64,000 bases of DNA, taken from contig OZ026568.1 of NCBI GenBank assembly GCA_964020155.1, positions 1,800,320 through 1,864,319 on the forward strand, given 5' to 3'. Both the position numbers and the translations under genes were made by a program. Of this stretch, positions 21,993-34,682 are shown one piece after another. Below the pieces are notes generated by a model, which ran no database searches, had not been told where the DNA came from, and saw only the letters and a list, made by a program, of their open reading frames with translations. The stretch comes from Chondrilla cf. caribensis (taxonomy: Eukaryota; Porifera; Demospongiae; Chondrillida; Chondrillidae). Within the stretch, counting starts at the first letter, position 1. Every line of letters begins with the position of its first letter.

Positions 21993-23936
21993 CAGTGGAG
22001 TCTGGATAAGTCGAAGTTGCAGGGAGTTAACCAAAATCTTCCACTTATCAGAAATTCACCTTAAGCAAACTACACTTTCATGGCTAGTACTGTACTCCAT
22101 AATTACTTCTGAATCAGCAACATACAGTAGTAATAGATCTCTAGTGATACAACAGTTATACAGTAATATGCATAATAGAATAAAGTACTGTATGTTTATA
22201 CAAAAATCATGAACTTGGTCCAAAATAATGAAGAATGTTTTTCTGTACTGCATTATCAGCAATACACTTCTCAACTAATGTCTGCAAACCATTGAGTGTA
22301 CGGTCACACTTGTCTGCATCACATTGCTTTTGCATAAAAAAGGTCCTCAACGTTGCAACTGCCTTGAAAGCTGATGTAGATGTGACAGGATCTACAGGCT
22401 CCCCACAATCATCATCTTGATTATCTTCATCATCTTCATCATTTTCATCTGTAACGTCACCTGATACAGCCAAGTTGGAGTCAACATTCACTAGATCACT
22501 GAATGACAGAGATGAAGCAACAATGCTGTTTTCCTGTAGGGTGGCCAGTTCATCTGGAGTGTCATCCTGGTCCTCTGTCTCTGTACTTTCTGTTGCAAAT
22601 CCTGCCTTTCGGAAGCAGTTACTGATTGTCTGTTGTGTAACGGACTGCCAAGCTGTACGCAAAGTGGACATGGCCTCTAGCAATGTGATGGAAAATTCCT
22701 TCATTTCACCCCCAGCATCGATATGACTCAATAAAATTTTCATTATAACTCGACGATAGTGGCACTTGAGATTATAAATTATGCCTAAATCACAGGGCTG
22801 TAGTTTAGCAGTTGTATTCGGTGGCAGAAAAACGAGGTTGGTAGCTTTGAGGTTGGTAACCCGAGGATGTGCTGGACAGTTATCAACGAGTAGTAAAACT
22901 TTCCTTTGCTGTCGATGCATCTTCTGATCAAACTTCCGAACCCAAGATGCAAAAATTTCTCCAGTCATCCAGGCCTTCTGATTTGCTTCATATTCAGTTG
23001 GTAAATGCTTTATCCCCTTGAAGCACCTTGGCTTTTTAAATTTACCGATAATCAAAAGGGGCAACTTCTCACTTCCATCACTATTTGCACATACCAATCC
23101 AGTAATGCGTTCTTTGGACCTTTTGCCGCCACTACAGGTTTCCCCTCTAAAAGCCATGGTTTTGTCAGGAAGTAACCTCCAGAATATCCCAGTTTCATCA
23201 GCGTTGAAAATATCTCTTGGGTGGTAGTTCTGCACTAACTTGGGTAGAACATCTGTGGTCCATTGGTTTACGACTGTTGGGTCAACAGACATACTCTCAC
23301 CACAAATGCTCTTAAAAACAATATTGTGGCGCTTTTTAAATCGATCTAACCATCCTGCACTGCAATGCCATCCCTCTATACCCAGTCCTTCAGCCAGCGA
23401 TTCAGCTTTTGCCATCAAAATAGGACCATTAACCGGAGCGTTGCTCGAACAAACACATGAAAACCAATGTAGCAAAGCCTTGTCAACTTCTTCGTATTGA
23501 GCGGGTCTCTGTCGTTTTTTATCCACATTTACCGTTCCTCCATAAAAAGCGTCGAGATACTTATCCTTATTCTTGAGGATTGACGATAAGGTATTAGGTG
23601 GGATGTGGAAATCTTCTGCAATTTCTTTCTTCTTCTTACCAGGAGGCTTATTTTCAGTAGCTTCAATCAGCTCTACTTTTCTCTTTAAAGGCAAGGTGTT
23701 CAACTTCTTAGTGGCCATAACTAGGAGCAAGCAGGTGTAAACTTCGCGATAACCAGACTATTTTCTGGCGGGGTCCGGATATTATCCTTGAGTTATCCGG
23801 AATTTCGTGTTATGCGAACTCGAGTTATCCAGATTATAATGTACAGAAAGTATGGAGCTTTGGATGGGGACAATAAAATACTTCGAGATATGCAGAAATT
23901 CGAGACAACCGAGTTCGACTTATGTGGACTCCACTG
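21993..23936 (-). mobile_element. Complete Tigger/pogo-type DNA transposon
   Basis: A 1944-bp element. Its ends begin CAGTGGAGTC and have inverted repeats of about 23 bases with a few mismatches (left CAGTGGAGTCTGGATAAGTC, right CAGTGGAGTCCACATAAGTC when reverse-complemented). TA lies on both sides, the expected Tc1/mariner-pogo target duplication. It interrupts the array block that continues unbroken near 18005-18040. Subterminal motifs of the type GAGTTATCCGGA / GAGTTATCCAGA occur near 23792 and 23822. One long open frame fills most of the interior. Confidence 0.92.
22207..23718 (-). CDS. Tigger-like DDE transposase, apparently intact
   Basis: One uninterrupted frame of 503 aa, starting at the MATKK methionine at 23718, which has a better start context than the upstream ATG at 23730. 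Domains in order: an N-terminal helix-turn-helix of psq/CENP-B type (about residues 5-60, with IAEDFHIPPNTLSSILKNK), a second CENP-B-like DNA-binding HTH (about 70-140, ending GWLDRFKKRHNI), then a DDE_1 catalytic core. The three catalytic aspartates are in NADETG (D174), LLLVDNCPAH (D279) and LQPCDLG (D310), a DD30D spacing typical of pogo/Tigger. The C-terminus is Asp/Glu-rich and ends YFGPSS. The intact frame, near-matching ends and TA flanks suggest a young, possibly active copy. Confidence 0.93.
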   Translation of the reverse strand: MATKKLNTLPLKRKVELIEATENKPPGKKKKEIAEDFHIPPNTLSSILKNKDKYLDAFYGGTVNVDKKRQRPAQYEEVDKALLHWFSCVCSSNAPVNGPILMAKAESLAEGLGIEGWHCSAGWLDRFKKRHNIVFKSICGESMSVDPTVVNQWTTDVLPKLVQNYHPRDIFNADETGIFWRLLPDKTMAFRGETCSGGKRSKERITGLVCANSDGSEKLPLLIIGKFKKPRCFKGIKHLPTEYEANQKAWMTGEIFASWVRKFDQKMHRQQRKVLLLVDNCPAHPRVTNLKATNLVFLPPNTTAKLQPCDLGIIYNLKCHYRRVIMKILLSHIDAGGEMKEFSITLLEAMSTLRTAWQSVTQQTISNCFRKAGFATESTETEDQDDTPDELATLQENSIVASSLSFSDLVNVDSNLAVSGDVTDENDEDDEDNQDDDCGEPVDPVTSTSAFKAVATLRTFFMQKQCDADKCDRTLNGLQTLVEKCIADNAVQKNILHYFGPSS

Positions 23937-26900
23937 TATTACTATTATAATGAAGGTTTAAAGGAGTACATGATATCAGATGTATGTGTAGTTATGTACC
24001 ATGGTCTTCTTGCATTCGTATTGCTTGTAATTATCCCGTATAGCCCCAGACTGTGTCAGTGTGGTCATGTTCACTGTCTGACCCCATGATACTGATTGTT
24101 ATTTATTATTCTCAGACTAGCCTCATCCTCATTCTTCCCCCATGATGAAACAAGTAAGACTGTGTTGACTGTGTGTTCAGTTTGTTTTCACATTCAATAG
24201 CTCCATATTATGTAAATTAACCTATACTCTAAGTCCTATGTTCTCCCATCTAGGTCTGTTTCACTAGGGCCAATTTACATACTGTAAACATCTATTACAT
24301 ACTGGACATGCAGAAAGGATATTGACATTATAATATGTACTGTGGTATTAGTAAGCGTTTGTAGCAAAGAATCCCATCCTCAGAGAATGTGAGCACAGTA
24401 TCCTCAAGCTCATCTTTGAAAAACAAGTCTGGTACTGTTTTGTGTTTCTACGCTATAGGTTGTTGTCATGCAAATGGTATGTTACTTAGTTTCATTATCT
24501 TGTGTCATCTTTCCTTCTGATTACAAAAGCATATCACACAGTCTTGGTGTACTTTACCCAAAACTATGTATTCTTGTAATCTTCTGATACTTTGTAAAAA
24601 TATGGCAGGACAAAAAGAAAATATGTGTAGTAAAGGAATTCCATACATACCTGGAACTTTCACTATCATGGTATTATGGCTATCATCAGTACTAGTGTTG
24701 TGTTCTCGTTAGTAAGAGGGCCTTTTGTAGTAGATTGATCTTGTATTTTAGTCTGTACATGCATACATAATTTCACTAAGTAATGAACTGACGGTCACAG
24801 ACCACATGAATATGATCTCTCTCGTGCATTGTCAACAATTAATATAGGGAAATTATTGTACGTATGTAAATACATAATTAATGGAATCACCATGGTTACT
24901 AACCACAAGTTGTTTTATTATTTAGTGGGACATGCAACCTGGCTACCTGATCAAGTGGGTTGTGAAACAAATATTGTATATTTATATATGTTCCATGCAT
25001 CCAGCAATAAAATTTAGGTTTAATTGCTAATAAATATAATATTATAGTTAAAATAGTGGTATTCCATCATGACATGTGTGTATGTGTGGGTGTGGGTGTG
25101 TGGGTATAGGTGTGATTTTGGGTGTGTGCATTCCTGTGTGTGGAGGTATTGCCTCACATCCGCTGTTATTAAGTGTGTGTGTATGTATTTTAATTATATT
25201 GATTAAAAATAATGTGCACGTTTTTTACATGCGGCCAATGTATACCGTCTGCATATGGACATGTGGAAGGGCAAGTGTTTGATATTGTACGTATGTCCTC
25301 ATACAATATCCCAACAAGTGTAAATGGAGTGCATAAACAGATTACAATGCCAGCCAGACTGTAGGTTCAAGCTGGCAGTTAGCATTAGCATAACAAATAT
25401 AACGTTGATAGTCAACTTTAGTTTATAATAATTTAAGTGTCACCTTAAACCATGAAACTATTCAAGTGCTTGAGTGATGCATAAACTCCTCCAATTATTT
25501 GTTCAGCTTTTGCACTTTGAACCATAGTGGTAGAACCACATGTTTGTATTTCACAGGATACCCAAAAGTGCAAAGTTAACCCATCTTCTGATCATGTTGC
25601 TGTACATAATATATCCAATATACATAAAGAGTATACATATTAATGTTGTTGGCCAGAAACCTTAACCACCAAACATGTCAGATCTACAATTAATGTCACT
25701 ACATTCATGTCTGTGATGTAGAGAAAGGCAAGTATACAGATAGCAATGTTCACTTTAATATCAATCTGAATGTGGTATTCTTGGGAGGAAGGTGGTGCTA
25801 TAGTAGCTGTAGACAATCACATGCACCTTATTTGTACTCTTGTGTACAGTTTGTAAGATATGACTACACGTAGCACTATTGTTTCTTGGTGCATTACTTA
25901 ATATGCCTATTACATATCACTCCATTACATGGTGCATACTGCATATATTATACATCTGACCTCATTACAGATGGTGACATGTTTGCTGGCCCTATCAAAC
26001 AGGAAGTAACAAAATTACCGATAACTATAATAGAATTTTTAAAGCAGCCTTCAATGGATAAGTGAATATAATAAAATTATTGTTGCATATAGACAACTTC
26101 ATTCCTATTAGCATATAAAGCAAAAGAAAAACTAGGGACTTTTGATTAGTGCTATGGGACGTATGACATCCTCCAAAAACTTCCTGGTTGTATAGTTTCT
26201 GGCAACACCAACCAAAAACTTGCAATTGTGTACATTCAACAGTTCAAGGATACAGTCTATATAACATGTACCATAATAAGTGTTACATTCAACTTCATTA
26301 ACATGCTAAAGTTTTACATTTTTTCCCCGATGAGACTTCAACTGAGGATTTTGTTTGGAAGATTCCACAGATTTACAGTGAGCAACATTGCATGGGAGAT
26401 CCAGAATTATTTCTGCCAAACTTGGGACAGGTTGTATAGCTCATGCATGCTCAAAGTGATATGTAAGTAATTATCAAATAGGGATTTCAGACTGACAGTC
26501 AGATGTAAATAATTATTAGTTTTGTTTTTATTACTACATTATTGTGGTAATATCAAAATTAACCAATATTAATTGATCCTAATTAATTGATATTATTGTA
26601 GATTGTTTTAGCTTTAATTTTAAAGTAATTATGTGGCCTAAATATTGATGCCATAAAAGTTCTAATCTATGATTTTCTCCATCTTTCTTGCCTAACACTA
26701 GCCATCACCATCTTCACTCCAAGAGTAGTCACTGAAGGGGATGTAGGAATTCCTTTAATTTATTATATACTAACGCTGAATCCAGTGTTGTGAACGCTGA
26801 AATGTCATGTAATTTGTAAACATGCTATTCAGTGATTGTTAGATATTGAGGTCATGCACATGTATACATTTGGATTTGAATCTGTTTCACTGTTGTAACT

Positions 26901-28030
26901 GGGACCTTGCAATTGTGTACATTCAACAGTTCAAGAATATAGTCATTAATGAACATGCATAAGTTTTACAGTTTTCATAGATGAGACTTCACCTGAGGAT
27001 TTTGTTTGGAAGATTACACAGATTCACTGTGAGCAACATTGCATGGGAGATCCAGGATTATTTCTGCCAAACTTGGGGCAGGTTGTATAGCTCATGCATG
27101 ATCAAAGTGATATGTTAGTAATTATCAAATGGGGATTTCGGAGTGACAGTCAGATGCAAATAATAATTATTATTTGTTTTCAATGCTATACTATTGTTGT
27201 AATTTAATGGTCTTAAGAAATCAAAATTAACCAATATTAATTGATCCTATCTTAACTGATATTATTGTAGATTGTTTCAGCTTTAGTTTTAAAGTAATTA
27301 TGTGGTGTAAATATTGATACTATAAAATTCTTATATTATTGTGATTTTCTTGATCTTTCTTGCCTAACACTAGCCTTTGTCATCATCATGAATCCAAGAG
27401 TAGTCACTGAAAGGATGAAGGAATTTCTTCAATTTACTAATAATACTAGCTGAATCCAGCGTTGTAATGAAATGTGTATGTAATTTGTAAACATGCTATT
27501 CAGTGATTGTTAGATAATTATTATTGAGGTTATGCACATGTATAGATTTGGGCTCAAACTGTTTCACCGTTGAGACTCTATGATATAATATTAGATATAT
27601 ATGAGGAGTCATTAATCATTGAAAGGAGTGTAGTATTCAAGGTAGTATAGGGGGTTGCTACCATTAAACCAACACTTATTTGTAGTCATTGAAAAGGAAA
27701 ATTTCATCATGTAGAGTGCAAGCCCATGTAGTCCAACCCTCATGTTGGCTCTTCAATTTTTGCGCAGTTGGGTGGAATAGAGGTTATTTTGCAGGAAGTG
27801 TTGGAATTGGTATTCATTGTAATATGGCTGAGGGGCGGACAGGTGAACTAAAGCAGAGGCACCAATAGAGAGAAGGTAGACCGACTATGCATGAGGAACA
27901 CCAGGCATGGTCAGAATGAGTAACACACAGAGGGAAGACCAGAGCCAGTAGGAGTATAGATCAATGACAGACCCATGAATTAAAGGCACTTTCCTGATCA
28001 GGAACACTTACCCAATGCCTGCATTTTTCT
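23937..28030. other. Array spacer between Tigger and peptide gene C
   Basis: No gene seen. It resumes the block interrupted by Tigger, then has a weak TG-rich tract (25074-25175), the AACCATAGTGGTAGAACCACATG block near 25520 and two nearly adjacent copies of a block with TTTGTTTGGAAGATT (about 26340 and 27000), each followed by TTGGTTAGATATTGAG-like sequence. The last shows a local duplication of about 660 bp. Confidence 0.5.
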
Positions 28031-28530
28031 TCTGGTAAAAATTAAGAAATCATCTCTGCCCATGATTGACAAAAGGTGCATATACATGCATACTGTGTAT
28101 GTGTAGACTGCTATTTCTCACCATTCAACACAGTTTCCACCTGGCCATTTTTTGCATGAATTGAAAACATATCTTCCCTTCCATGGACAAGAAAACTGCT
28201 CAGTGTAATGGAATCCTGTGCAATCATTACTTTTGAAGCAATTATCTGCAAATATATAAAATATGATTATCAAATATCACTTCTTGTGATTGGTGCCATT
28301 GATCTAATCTCAAGGTTAGGTATTAATTTTGTATGAAGATTACAGCTAATTGTATGCAGTGCATAGATATCCTTCACCGATGTATATGGCTGGTACAACT
28401 GTAAGCATAATTATAGTATTATTCTAATAACAATAATTTTCATGTACTTACAGTGGTCAGCCTGAACCAGATGGTACTGGATTTCTATTCCGAGCACAAC
28501 CAAAAGCAGAAAGACTCCTTTCCCCCACAT
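28031..28530 (-). CDS. Secreted Cys-rich peptide gene C (short C-terminus)
   Basis: Exons are 28452-28530, 28122-28245 and a third from 28031, with introns of 206 and 90 bases and the same phases as the family. Exon 1 is a signal peptide (MWGKGVFLLLVVLG, ending VQA). Exon 2 has five cysteines, C-x5-C-x10-C-x10-C-x7-C. With the conserved splice sites the stop codon is split across intron 2: TG at the end of exon 2 plus A from exon 3. The product is then 67 aa and lacks the last two cysteines of B and F. It could be a shortened working peptide, a decaying gene, or use another acceptor. Confidence 0.55.
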
Positions 28531-28619
28531 TCTCTCAAAAGATACCAAATTGAATCAAATTAGACAACTTCTCAAACAAGACCTCGAGCAGTGAATGAGC
28601 TAACCCTGGACTACAGGCC

Positions 28620-28627
28620 TTTTTATA
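28620..28627 (-). promoter_or_regulatory. TATA box of peptide gene C
   Basis: TATAAAAA on the minus strand is about 90 bases before the start codon, in the conserved promoter block. Confidence 0.65.
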
Positions 28628-29165
28628 ACCGCTGCCAGCATGTGTCAATCATGTGCTGGATCACAGGTGTTGTGTCCAACATGTGACCAGAGTAGCTATG
28701 TGTACCACAAGGCTGGAGTCACTGTGTCTGGCACTTGGTAACGGTCAAGCTTCATTGAGTGTGTCAAAATGATTATATTATGCAAATGTTACATTTCTAG
28801 TGATCACCAAGGCAACCACAGTCCACAATGGAAGTGTATCCTAATCAAAATTAATGGTAGTTATCAGATGCATCCTTGAATGAATAATATTATTGTAATT
28901 GTTTCATATCAAAATTTTATTGTGTTTACCAACTGAAGGTAATTACTATTATAATGAAGGTTTGATGGTTTGAGTGTACGATAAATGACAGATATGTAGT
29001 ACGTACCAATGTCTTCCTGCCTTCATATGGCCTGTTGATATACTCTATAGTCCCAGGATGTGTCAATATGCCACCTTCAGCTATGTGCCCCACAATATTA
29101 TACATAGTATTCAAAACACTAGTTAAATTGCAAGCCTTTCATCAATTCATCAATTTATACAAGAA

Positions 29166-29220
29166 CAAGTAATTTGAGTCCAAAAACTCATGGGGCTGCC
29201 GCCCCCGCACTCAAATTACT
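29166..29220. repeat. Hairpin insert (AAGTAATTTGAGT arms)
   Basis: AAGTAATTTGAGT near 29168 is matched by its reverse complement ACTCAAATTACTT near 29208, around a GC-rich loop. It is part of a segment (about 29140-29455) with no match in the parallel block near 30040, so an inserted, probably mobile, sequence is likely. The element family is not recognised. Confidence 0.55.
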
Positions 29221-29454
29221 TGGGCATCTTTCTTAGTTTCAAAAGAACCTTCGCTGAAGTTAATACGCTTGACAGAGGCTTCAGCACACAATAACGAGGC
29301 CAATTTCTCATTGTCAGCGTTCAAAATCGCCCATCTTTTGTCACGCAATATCAATTCATTGTTGCGGCAACGCGTAGGAGCACATACAAATAATATATAG
29401 TATATTTATTCATATTATATATTATATCGGATAAGCGTTACATATCAGAAGGCA

Positions 29455-30040
29455 GACAGCCAAATTGGACAACTTCTCGAACAAGACCTTGAGCAGTGAA
29501 TGAGCTAGCCCTGGAATACAGGCCTTTTTATAACCACTGCCAGCATGTGTCAATCATGTGCTGCATCACAGGTGTTGTGTCCAGCATGTGACCAGAGTAG
29601 CCTTGTGTTCCACAAGGCTGGAGTCACTGTGTCTGGCACTTGGTAACGGTCAAGCTTCATTGAGTGTGTCAAAATGATTATATGCAAATGTTACATTTCT
29701 AGTGATCACCAAGGCAACCACAGTCCACAATGGAAGTGTATCCTAATCAAAATTAATGGTAGTTATCAGATGCATCCTTGAATGAATAATATTATTGTAA
29801 TTGTTTCATATCAATTTTATTGTGTTTACCAACTGAAGGTAATTACTATTATAATGAAGGTTTGATGGTTTGAGTGTACGATATATGACGGATAAGTAGT
29901 ACGTACCAATGTCTTCCTGCCTTCATATGGCCTGTTGATATACTATATAGTCCCAGGAGGTGTCAATATGCCACCTTCAGCTATGTGCCCCACAATATAA
30001 TACATAGTATTCAAAACACTAGTTAAATTGCAAGCCTCAT
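29455..30040 (-). pseudogene. Promoter-only relic of a peptide gene
   Basis: This stretch duplicates 28560-29117, the 5' flank of gene C, with about nine in ten bases matching by eye. It includes the TATA block at 29525-29532. The coding exons that should lie at lower coordinates are replaced by unrelated sequence (about 29140-29455). It is therefore a decapitated unit: promoter kept, gene lost. Confidence 0.7.
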
Positions 30041-30821
30041 GGGCTAAACTGTGTGAGTTTCAGAGATGGTGTTAATAGCCGGAGTAAAAGAAGAAGCTCC
30101 TCAGAGAATTTGAGCACAGTATCCTCAAGCTCACAAGTTACTTAGTTTCCGATGATATCATCTTGTGTCATCTTTCCTTCTGATTACAATAAGCATATCG
30201 TACAGTCTCAGTGTACTTTGCCAAAATTTAGCATTTTGTTAGTATTGTAATAGTTAATATATAAAACTATGGCAGGGCAAGAAGGGCTATATGTATAGCA
30301 AAGGAATTCCATATACATACCTGGAACTAGAAATCTTAGATTTACATTGTACAATTTGCTAGTAAATACCTTGAAGGACACACAACATCTGTTCTTCTTA
30401 TCAAAGGTACTTACTATCAGTACTGATTGACACGGGACTTAGTGAGGTGTGCTCGTTAACCACAAGTGTGCACCAACCCAGGTACTTACTAAACAAGTTG
30501 CACTCTATATTATCATAGTCATATCAGTGAAGTGGTCTCGTTACATAGTGAGATGGACTTATGATGGTCACAGTCCAGAGGAATATGTTCTCTCTCTCGT
30601 GCATTGCCAACAAGTAATTTTGGGAAATTCTTGTATGTAAATATATAATTAGTGGAATCACCATGGTTACTGACCACAAAAGGGACATGCAACTTGGCTA
30701 CCTGATTTGTTTGTGAAGCAAATATTGTGTTTCATATATGTTCCATGTATTCACCAATAAAATTCATCAATTTCCATAGTGTATGCTCATGTGTGCATGT
30801 GTGCGTGCATGTGTGCATGTG

Positions 30822-30825
<4 letters not shown>

Positions 30826-30888
<63 letters not shown>

Positions 30889-31171
30889 CTGTGTGGGGTT
30901 TTGATTCACATACCCAATAACGATATAAGATGCATTGTCTTATAAATGGATGATAACTGACTTGTAATTTAAATAAACTGATGACTACTAGGCTGAAGTT
31001 TGACACTTTATTCTGAAGTACCTAGAAGGACATTTAGCCTGAAAGGAGACAGTATGACAAAGTGTCTGGAAAGTCTGTGCACAAAAATTTGTGAAGCAAG
31101 AATAATTGTATTTTTGTATATGTTCCATGCATCCACCAATGGAAATATTTTAGTGGTATCCATTATTACAT

Positions 31172-31240
<69 letters not shown>
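30826..31240. repeat. Two (TG)n microsatellites
   Basis: Pure TG runs at about 30828-30888 and 31171-31240 flank a repeated block with a TATATGTTCCATG motif, which suggests local duplication of the microsatellite with its flank. Confidence 0.9.
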
Positions 31241-31242
<2 letters not shown>

Positions 31243-33186
31243 CTTGTGTGTATACATGCATTTGTGCCTGTTTTGACTCACATCCCAGACTGTTGTTATT
31301 AAGTGTGTATGTGTCTAACAGTATTGAACTAAAGATGATGTACATGTTTCTTAGTGGCAGCTATACTGTCTGTGATGGACATGTTGAAGGGCAAGTGTTT
31401 AGCATTGTCCTCACATAATATCCCAACAGGGTGCACAGAATGTATAAACAGAGTACAATGCCAGCCAGACCACAGGTAAAAATGGCAGTTAGCATTTGTT
31501 GTAATAATATCGTGATGGGTAACTGGAGATAGTAATGATTTGAGTGTCGTCTCGTGTCATGATACCATTCAAGTGCTTAAGTGATGTATGAACTCATCCA
31601 ATAAATGGTTTACCTTTGGCACTTTGAACCATAGCAGCAGAACCACATGTTTGTATTTCACAGCTTTACTCTATGGGATACCCAAAAGGTGCATGGTTTA
31701 CCCAACTGTACTTACTTTACTTATTGACCATGTTGCTATACATAATATTCCAGTATACCACCCAACATGTCAGATCACTTACACCTCAATTGTACTTTTG
31801 TGTACTGCTTGTACAGATGTGACTGCATTGAACATTATTACTTTCTTGGTGCATAGCTTAATATGTGCGTATCACTCCATTACATGGTGCATACTGCATA
31901 TACAGTATACATACATCTGACCTCATTACAGCTGGTAATCTGCATACTAGCCCTATCAAACAGGGAAGTATCAAAGTTACTGATAACTCTAGAAGTTGCA
32001 AAGCAGCCTTCAATGGATAAGTGAATAGAATATTGTTGTATGATATAGACAACCTCATGTGTCTATAAGCCTATAAAGCAAAAAAAAAAAAAAAACTGGG
32101 GAGTTTGGAATAGTGCTATGGGCATGACATCCTCCAATAATTTCCTGGTTGTATAGTTTCTGGCAACACCAACCAAAAACTTGCAATTGTGTGCATTCAA
32201 CAGTTCAAGGATAATATAGTCGTAGTATAGCATGTATCATAATAAGTTTTACATTCAACTTAGGAATTTAATAAAATACTAATAAAAACTTAGAATTGTG
32301 TTCGGAAGAGTCCACAGATTTGCTGTGAGTAACATTGCATCGGAGATCAAGCATTATTTCTGCTAAGCTTGCATTGGGAAGGCTGTTTGGCTCATGCATG
32401 CACAAAGTGGTATATAATTATTATTATTATTTGCTTTGTAATGTAATATTATTATTGTAATTATAATGATTATGAGAATCAAAATTAACCAATATCAATG
32501 ATCTTATCTTTAAGTTAACTGATATTGTTGTAGATTGTCTTAGCTTTACTTTTAAAGTAATTACGTGGCCTAAATATTGATACTATTAAAGTTTTTATCT
32601 GTGATTTTCAGGAGCTTTCTTGCCTAACACTACCCTCTATCTTCTTAACTCTCAGGGTAGTCACTGAAGGAGATGAAATAATAATTATTACTTCAATTTA
32701 TACTATTTACCAGCTGAATTCAATGTTGTAAACTCTAAAATGTGCATGTAATATTTGGTAAACATGTTTTTCATTGATTGGTAGATAATGAGTTCAAACA
32801 CCTGTATACATTTGGGCCAGAAACTGTTTCACTGTAGTGACTACATATAAAGTATATATTCATCAAAAGAAGTGTTGTATTCAAAGTAGTATACCATTAA
32901 ACCAACACTTATTTGAATACATTGACAAGAAAAAATCATCATGTAGAGTCAAGCTCATGTAGTCCAACCCTCATTTTGGCTCTACAATTTTCACATGGTT
33001 GGATGCAATGGAGAGGTTATGGATGCAGGAATTGTTGGAATTAGTATTCAATGTAAAGTGGTCAAGGGGCGGAGACAGCAGTAGAGGGATAGTAGACGGA
33101 CTAAGCATGAGGAACACCAGGCATGGTCAGAATGAGTAACACACAGAGGGATGCCCAGAGCCCACTAGATACAGTAAGAGTACAGG

Positions 33187-33771
33187 TCAAGGATGGACCC
33201 ATGAATTAAATGGACTTTCCTGATCAGTCACACTTCCCAATGCCTGCATTTTCTTACTGGCAAAAATTAAGAAATAAGCTTTGTCCATGATTGACAAAAG
33301 TATTCGAATTATTATATTATAACATGTGAGGTGACTGATAATTTCTCACCAGACAACACAGTCTCGAGCTCCTTCTGAATATTCTCTGCATGATTTAAAG
33401 ACATGCTTTCCCCACCATGGACAAGAAGACGGCTCGTTGTAATTGACTCCTGTGCAATCATCACTTTTGAAGCATTCATCTGCAAATAGATAAAATGTCA
33501 ATATTAAATTTATAATATTAACTGCTTGTGATTGGTGCCATTGGTCTAAACTCAAAGATAATTATATCAATTTTGTACGAAAATACACCTAATTTACTGT
33601 AGTACATGGATTCTTTACAAATGTATATGGCTGGTAATACTGTAAGGATAATTATAGTAAATATTCTAATAACATAATTATTATGTACTCACATGTGGCA
33701 GCCTCAACCAGATGGTACTGGATTGCCATTCCAAGCACCACCAAGAGCATGAAGACTCCTTTCCCCCACAT
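33187..33771 (-). CDS. Secreted Cys-rich peptide gene D (extended, frame-shifted C-terminus)
   Basis: Exons are 33693-33771, 33350-33479 and 33187-33256, with introns of 213 and 93 bases in phases 1 and 2; predicted product 92 aa. The signal peptide begins MWGKGVFMLLVVLG and ends VEA. The mature part has C-x5-C-x10-C-x10-C-x9-C-x2-C. Exon 3 is homologous to that of gene B but carries a one-base length difference near its start, so it is read in another frame. The final cysteine is lost and translation runs on to a later TGA, ending about 22 residues after the sixth cysteine. The TATA region reads TATATATA (33861-33868), shifted from the TATAAAAA of A-C but at the same distance. Confidence 0.58.
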
Positions 33772-33860
33772 TCTCTCAAAAGATACCAAATTGTATCAAA
33801 TTAGACAACTTCTCAAACAAGACCTTGAGCAGTGAATGAGCTAACCCTGGACTACAGACC

Positions 33861-33868
33861 TATATATA
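33861..33868 (-). promoter_or_regulatory. TATA-like element of peptide gene D
   Basis: TATATATA lies about 90 bases before the start codon, at the position of TATAAAAA in copies A, B and C. Confidence 0.55.
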
Positions 33869-34682
33869 ACCACTGCCAGCATGTGTCAATCATGTGCTGC
33901 ATCACAGGTGTTGTGTCCAGCATGTGACTATAACAGCCTTGTGTACCACAAGGCTGTGTCTGGCACTTGTTCACAGTCAAGTTCCTTTGAGTGTGCCAAA
34001 ATGATTGTATGTAATTGCTACATTTCTAGCGATCACCATGGCAACCACAGTATACAATGAAAGTATATCCTAATCAAAATTCATGGTAGCTATCAGATAC
34101 ATCCTTGAATGTGTATTGTAATCATTTCATATTAATTTATTGTATTTACTAACTGAAGGTGTATTAATATAATGAAGATATAATGGAGTGCATGATATCT
34201 GATGTATAATATTATGTAGTTACATACCACTGTCTGCCTGCTTTCATATCATGGCCTGCAATTATACTGTATAGTCCCAGACCGTATCAGTGTGGCCATC
34301 TTTACTGTCTGATTCAATGTTACGAACAGTAATTTATTCTATACTTAGGGTAGCCTCATTCCCATTGTACATAAAGGAATTCCATATTTGGAATCAGAAG
34401 TTTCAGATTCACACAGTTGAGTTGAGCTTGCTTAGTAAGTACCTTCAAGGACAGACCACATCAGTACTTTTTGTTGGTGATATATACTTGCTATCAGTAC
34501 TGGTGGATGTGTACTTGAGCTAGGGACTGGGTTGTGTGCTCATAAACCCAGGAGTATGTACCAACCCAGGTACTTCCTAACAAGCTACACTGTTTATTAT
34601 GGTCATATCAATGAGGTGGTCTTGTTGCTGAGGGGGTCTATTAGATACATAGTGTTCTTCTAGACTAAGTACTGTACATGTA

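Larger units (their letters stand above)
28628..33186. other. Array spacer between peptide genes C and D
   Basis: It holds the upstream block of C, the relic unit, (TG)n tracts at 30826-30888 and 31171-31240, the AACCATAGCAGCAGAACCACATG block near 31627 and the AATCCAGTGTTGTAA-type block near 32715. No coding potential seen. Confidence 0.5.
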
